Shown one piece after another: positions 61,019-64,000 of a DNA stretch of 64,000 nucleotides (its first letter is position 1; every line of letters begins with the position of its first letter). A program made the position numbers and the translations under genes. Source of the DNA: an uncultured Eggerthellaceae bacterium. GTDB taxonomy: Bacteria; Actinomycetota; Coriobacteriia; Coriobacteriales; Eggerthellaceae. The notes under the pieces are model-generated. The model worked only from the letters and a program-made list of their open reading frames with translations. It did no database searches and was not told the DNA's origin. The DNA is taken from the NCBI GenBank assembly GCA_947626195.1, contig CANQRF010000002.1, positions 1 through 64,000 on the forward strand. The letters are read 5' to 3'.

Positions 61019-62015
61019 CACGACGAACACGACGCTTGCCGCACTCGCCGATGAGCTCTTGAAGGCGCAGGACATCGTTATCGCCGGCCACGTGAATCCC
61101 GACGGCGATTGCCTCGGCTCGCAGCTGGCGCTTTTCCAGATGCTGAGGCTGCTGGGGAAAGACGTGACCGTCGTCTTGGCACACGACGATCCTCTCCCCC
61201 GGGAGCTGTGCTTTCTGCCCGGCGCAGAGGCGTTTGTTCCCGCGCGGGCTCTCCCGGGGGCCATTGAGCTTTTCATGGCGGTCGACGCGGGCGTGCCCGA
61301 GCGCATCGGGGATGCCGATGAGCTGCGCCAACGCGCGAAGCGCACGATAACGCTCGACCATCACGGCGTCGCGTGCGGAATGAGCGATCTGAACTACTCC
61401 GATCCCGATGCGGCGGCAACCGCACTCCTCGTTTGGGATCTCATCAAGCTCCTTCCCCTTGAGCCGTCGGCGGAGGCGGCGACCTGCACGCTGACGGGGC
61501 TGATCACCGACACGGGGAGCTTCCGCTATCAAAACGCCGATGCGAGGGCCTTTGAGGCGGCGGCTGAGATGGTGCACACGGGGGCCGAGCCGGCGGAAGT
61601 CGCGAAAAACCTCTACCAGAACAACAGCCTCGCCTCGCTTCTCCTTGAACGGGCGGCCATTGAGCACCTGCGGCTGCTCGATGACGGGACCATCGGCCTC
61701 TCATGGGTCTCGATGCAGGATATGCAAGATTGCCATGCCCAGCGCTCCGACGCCGAGAACCTTGTGAACGTCGTGCGCTCGATCGCCGGTGTCCGTGTGG
61801 CGTGCGTGCTGCGCGACAGGGGATCCGAGGTTCGGGGGAGCCTTCGCGCAAAAGACGCCACCGACGTCTCCGCTCTTGCGCGAGCGCTCGGCGGCGGCGG
61901 CCATCGCGCCGCAGCGGGATTCACCATCAAGAAGGGCCTTCCCGAGGCCATCGAGTTCATCGAGCAGGAGCTTCTCCGGTTCTTTTCGGGCGACATGTCA
62001 GGAGAGCGCTCTTGA
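61008..62015 (+). CDS. nrnA: DHH-family phosphoesterase (NrnA-type)
   Basis: A 335-residue DHH-DHHA1 protein, likely an oligoribonuclease and/or pAp phosphatase. GTG at 61008 follows GGAGGTGAGG inside rbfA. Metal motifs: GHVNPDGDCLGSQLAL, MAVDAGVPER, TLDHHGVACGM and LTGLITDTGSFRYQN; the DHHA1 domain has GGGGHRAAAGFTIK. The genomic slot between rbfA and truB is typical. Confidence 0.9.
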   Translation: MIDSTTNTTLAALADELLKAQDIVIAGHVNPDGDCLGSQLALFQMLRLLGKDVTVVLAHDDPLPRELCFLPGAEAFVPARALPGAIELFMAVDAGVPERIGDADELRQRAKRTITLDHHGVACGMSDLNYSDPDAAATALLVWDLIKLLPLEPSAEAATCTLTGLITDTGSFRYQNADARAFEAAAEMVHTGAEPAEVAKNLYQNNSLASLLLERAAIEHLRLLDDGTIGLSWVSMQDMQDCHAQRSDAENLVNVVRSIAGVRVACVLRDRGSEVRGSLRAKDATDVSALARALGGGGHRAAAGFTIKKGLPEAIEFIEQELLRFFSGDMSGERS

Positions 62016-63076
62016 AACGAGGGCAATCAGGGCTTTCATTTGTCCTCGGCATCGACAAGCCAATCGGCATGACGTCCCATGACGTCGTCAACCGCGTCCG
62101 CTCCATCTTCTCCGAGAAGCGCGTCGGCCATGCCGGCACGCTCGATCCCGCGGCGTCGGGGGTCTTGCCCGTCTGCGTGGGCTCGGCGACGAAGCTCTGC
62201 TCGTACTTAGGCGATGATCGGAAGAGCTACCTCGCCCGCATCGTGTTCGGCACGGAGACGGCGACCGACGATGCCGAGGGGCAGATCGTCAACGAAGGGG
62301 GAGTGGAGCCCTGCGTTGACGACGCCTCCTTTGCGCGCCGCATGCTCCTTCGTTTCACGGGGCGTCAAAGGCAAACGCCGCCCCGCTATTCGGCTATCAA
62401 GCGAAACGGCGTCAAATCGTATGAGGCGGCACGGAAGGGCGAAGCGTTCACGTTGGAAGATCGCGAGGTCGTCGTCTATGAGGCCAATCTCATTGCCGTT
62501 CACGATGAGAGCGATGATTTACCGGTTGCCGCTGATGGGGACCCTGCCGGCGCAAGTAGCGAAAGGTTCGTGGCGTGGGACGTCGAGTTCAGCGTCTCAA
62601 AGGGAACCTACATCCGATCGCTTGCCCGCGACATCGGCAGAGCATGCCATACCTATGCCCATCTCGGGGGGTTGCGGCGCCTCAGCGTGGGCTCCCTCTG
62701 GCTCTCGGATTGCGTGACCCTCGAGACCCTATCGGAGGTTCGCGAGCGGGCGGCCATTGATCCCCTCGTTCTCTTAGGCGTTCGCTATGCCTTTGCGGAG
62801 GGCTCGCTTGCCCGCTCGGTGGAAAACGGCGCGATCATCGGCGCGGGGATGGTGCAGCTCATGCGACCGAAGAAGCCAGATGCGGGCGCGATCGGCTCCA
62901 CCTGCGTTCCCGATGTCCGCAAAAGCGGGGAGCTGCCCATAAACGGTGAGAAAATTGCGCTTTTGGTTGACAATAAGCTTCGAGCGCTCTATGCCTATAA
63001 CGAAAGGCGAGACGTATTCGAGGCCGTGACGGTGTTTCAGATAGGGGTAAGCCGTGGCTCACGTATATCGGGTTGA
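62012..63076 (+). CDS. truB: tRNA pseudouridine-55 synthase
   Basis: A 354-residue enzyme that makes pseudouridine 55 in the tRNA T loop. TTG at 62012 follows GGAG and overlaps the nrnA stop. Catalytic D45 is in GHAGTLDPAASGVL; PPRYSAIKRNGVKSYEAAR and SKGTYIRSLARDIG are family motifs. About 40 residues near 185 (HDESDDLPVAADGDPAGASS) are an acidic insertion. Confidence 0.94.
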   Translation: MKRGQSGLSFVLGIDKPIGMTSHDVVNRVRSIFSEKRVGHAGTLDPAASGVLPVCVGSATKLCSYLGDDRKSYLARIVFGTETATDDAEGQIVNEGGVEPCVDDASFARRMLLRFTGRQRQTPPRYSAIKRNGVKSYEAARKGEAFTLEDREVVVYEANLIAVHDESDDLPVAADGDPAGASSERFVAWDVEFSVSKGTYIRSLARDIGRACHTYAHLGGLRRLSVGSLWLSDCVTLETLSEVRERAAIDPLVLLGVRYAFAEGSLARSVENGAIIGAGMVQLMRPKKPDAGAIGSTCVPDVRKSGELPINGEKIALLVDNKLRALYAYNERRDVFEAVTVFQIGVSRGSRISG

Positions 63077-63983
63077 CGAATCCTTCGATCGGGGGCTGTT
63101 TGAACGTGCGAGCTGCGCCTTCGGCGTCTTCGACGGCGTTCATCGAGGGCACCGCTTTATCATCGGGCAAGCGGTCAAGGCGGCTCGCGCGGAGAAGTGC
63201 CGCGCGGTCGTCGTCACCTTCGACATCGACCCCGATGAGCTGTTCGCGCCCGATCAGCTGAAAAAGCTCATGACGAACGAGCGCCGTCTCAGCGCGCTTG
63301 CCTCGCTCGACGTCGATGCGGTGGTTGCGTTGCCGTTCACGAGAGATTTCGCCGCGCTCTCACCCGCCGCGTTTCTCGATCAGACATTTTGCGACGTCGT
63401 GCCATCTTCGATTCACGTCGGCGCTGATTTTCGCTTCGGCTCGCAGGCGGCAGGCACGGTGGAGGAGCTCGTGCGTTGGGGCGAATCGCGGGGCATGGCG
63501 GCCTTTGGATACGGCCTCGAGCTCTTCGATGGCGTGCCGGTGACATCGACGCGCATCCGCGCCCTTCTCCAGAAAGGAGACATCGCCGCCGCGGAGACGC
63601 TCCTTTGCGCGCCCTACCGCATCGAGGGCGAGGTCCTTCATGGGCGCGCAGAGGGAAGGGACATGGGATTTCGCACGGCGAACCTCTCGATCGACCCCCT
63701 GCTGCTGGCCGTCGGCGAGGGCGTTTACGCGGCCTATGCCACCGTGGAGGGCGAGCGCTATCCCTGCGCGCTCTCGGTCGGCACGTCGCCGACCTTTGCC
63801 GATGAGGCACGGGCGAACGTCGAGGCCCATCTGATCGACTTCTCGGGCACTATCTATGGCGAGACCATCGAGATCGAATTCGTTCGGCGACTGCGCCCCA
63901 TGATGAAATTCGACTCGAAGGAAGAGCTCATCGAAACGGTGCAGGGCAACATCAATTGGGTTCGCGAGAACTTGGCGCGTTGA
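63054..63983 (+). CDS. ribF: Bifunctional riboflavin kinase/FAD synthetase
   Basis: A 309-residue enzyme making FMN and FAD. GTG at 63054 after AGGGGTAAG overlaps the truB end by 23 bases. The adenylyltransferase site is GVFDGVHRGHRFIIGQA with VPVTSTRIRALL; the kinase domain has GRDMGFRTANLSID and GVYAAYATVEGERYPCALSVG. FAD and FMN supply is relevant to the flavin reductase elsewhere in the window. The final 17 bases of the window show no further gene. Confidence 0.94.
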   Translation: MAHVYRVDESFDRGLFERASCAFGVFDGVHRGHRFIIGQAVKAARAEKCRAVVVTFDIDPDELFAPDQLKKLMTNERRLSALASLDVDAVVALPFTRDFAALSPAAFLDQTFCDVVPSSIHVGADFRFGSQAAGTVEELVRWGESRGMAAFGYGLELFDGVPVTSTRIRALLQKGDIAAAETLLCAPYRIEGEVLHGRAEGRDMGFRTANLSIDPLLLAVGEGVYAAYATVEGERYPCALSVGTSPTFADEARANVEAHLIDFSGTIYGETIEIEFVRRLRPMMKFDSKEELIETVQGNINWVRENLAR

Positions 63984-64000
63984 ACCCGAAACGATCGGGG

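Overview
The window looks like chromosomal DNA of a strictly anaerobic, high-GC actinobacterium of the class Coriobacteriia, most likely the Eggerthellaceae group of gut anaerobes. This is inferred from gene content, not from a search: a Tat-exported lipoprotein flavin reductase with an FMN-binding tail, a molybdopterin enzyme pair resembling pyrogallol-phloroglucinol transhydroxylase, a HemN-like radical SAM protein, an SstT symporter, zinc-ribbon proteins of unknown function, and frequent GTG/TTG starts.

Layout. 1-2.8 kb: a degenerate AAA+ protein, a cluster-less MutY-like glycosylase and tRNA-Asn. 2.8-10.9 kb: a segment bracketed by an intact tRNA-Asn and a truncated second copy of its 3' half plus terminator. 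It holds SlyD, a Cys-rich protein, a GAF-type sensor kinase and NarL-type regulator, then a molybdenum hydroxytransferase/dehydroxylase-like heterodimer with small zinc-ribbon, unknown and VOC-fold genes. This is the most likely metabolic specialty of the window. 11-14.8 kb: a frame-disrupted zinc-ribbon gene and two AAA_14/DUF4143-type ATPases, each preceded by its own long palindrome. 14.8-28 kb: mostly minus-strand accessory genes: radical SAM HemN-like protein, a SnoaL-LytTR regulator broken at a run of ten C/G (a possible phase switch), LysR, exported flavin reductase, an MFS transporter fused to CBS domains, a Fic protein with an overlapping upstream partner, a membrane protein, a lipoprotein, aldose epimerase and SstT.

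28-64 kb is essentially core genome: tRNA-Gly, tRNA-Val and tRNA-Leu; tig-clpP-clpX-valS; a zinc-ribbon membrane protein and thrS; a CPA2 antiporter; trxA-trxB; prfA-prmC-purine nucleoside phosphorylase; ilvD-ilvB-ilvN-ilvC behind a T-box-like leader whose last hairpin masks the ilvD ribosome site; a polytopic membrane protein; serC; and the translation cluster rimP-nusA-ylxR-infB-rbfA-nrnA-truB-ribF. Genes in this half are tightly packed, often with 4-base or short overlaps.

No transposase, integrase, rRNA gene, CRISPR array or replication origin was seen. Names come from motifs and recalled family sequences; no database search was possible.
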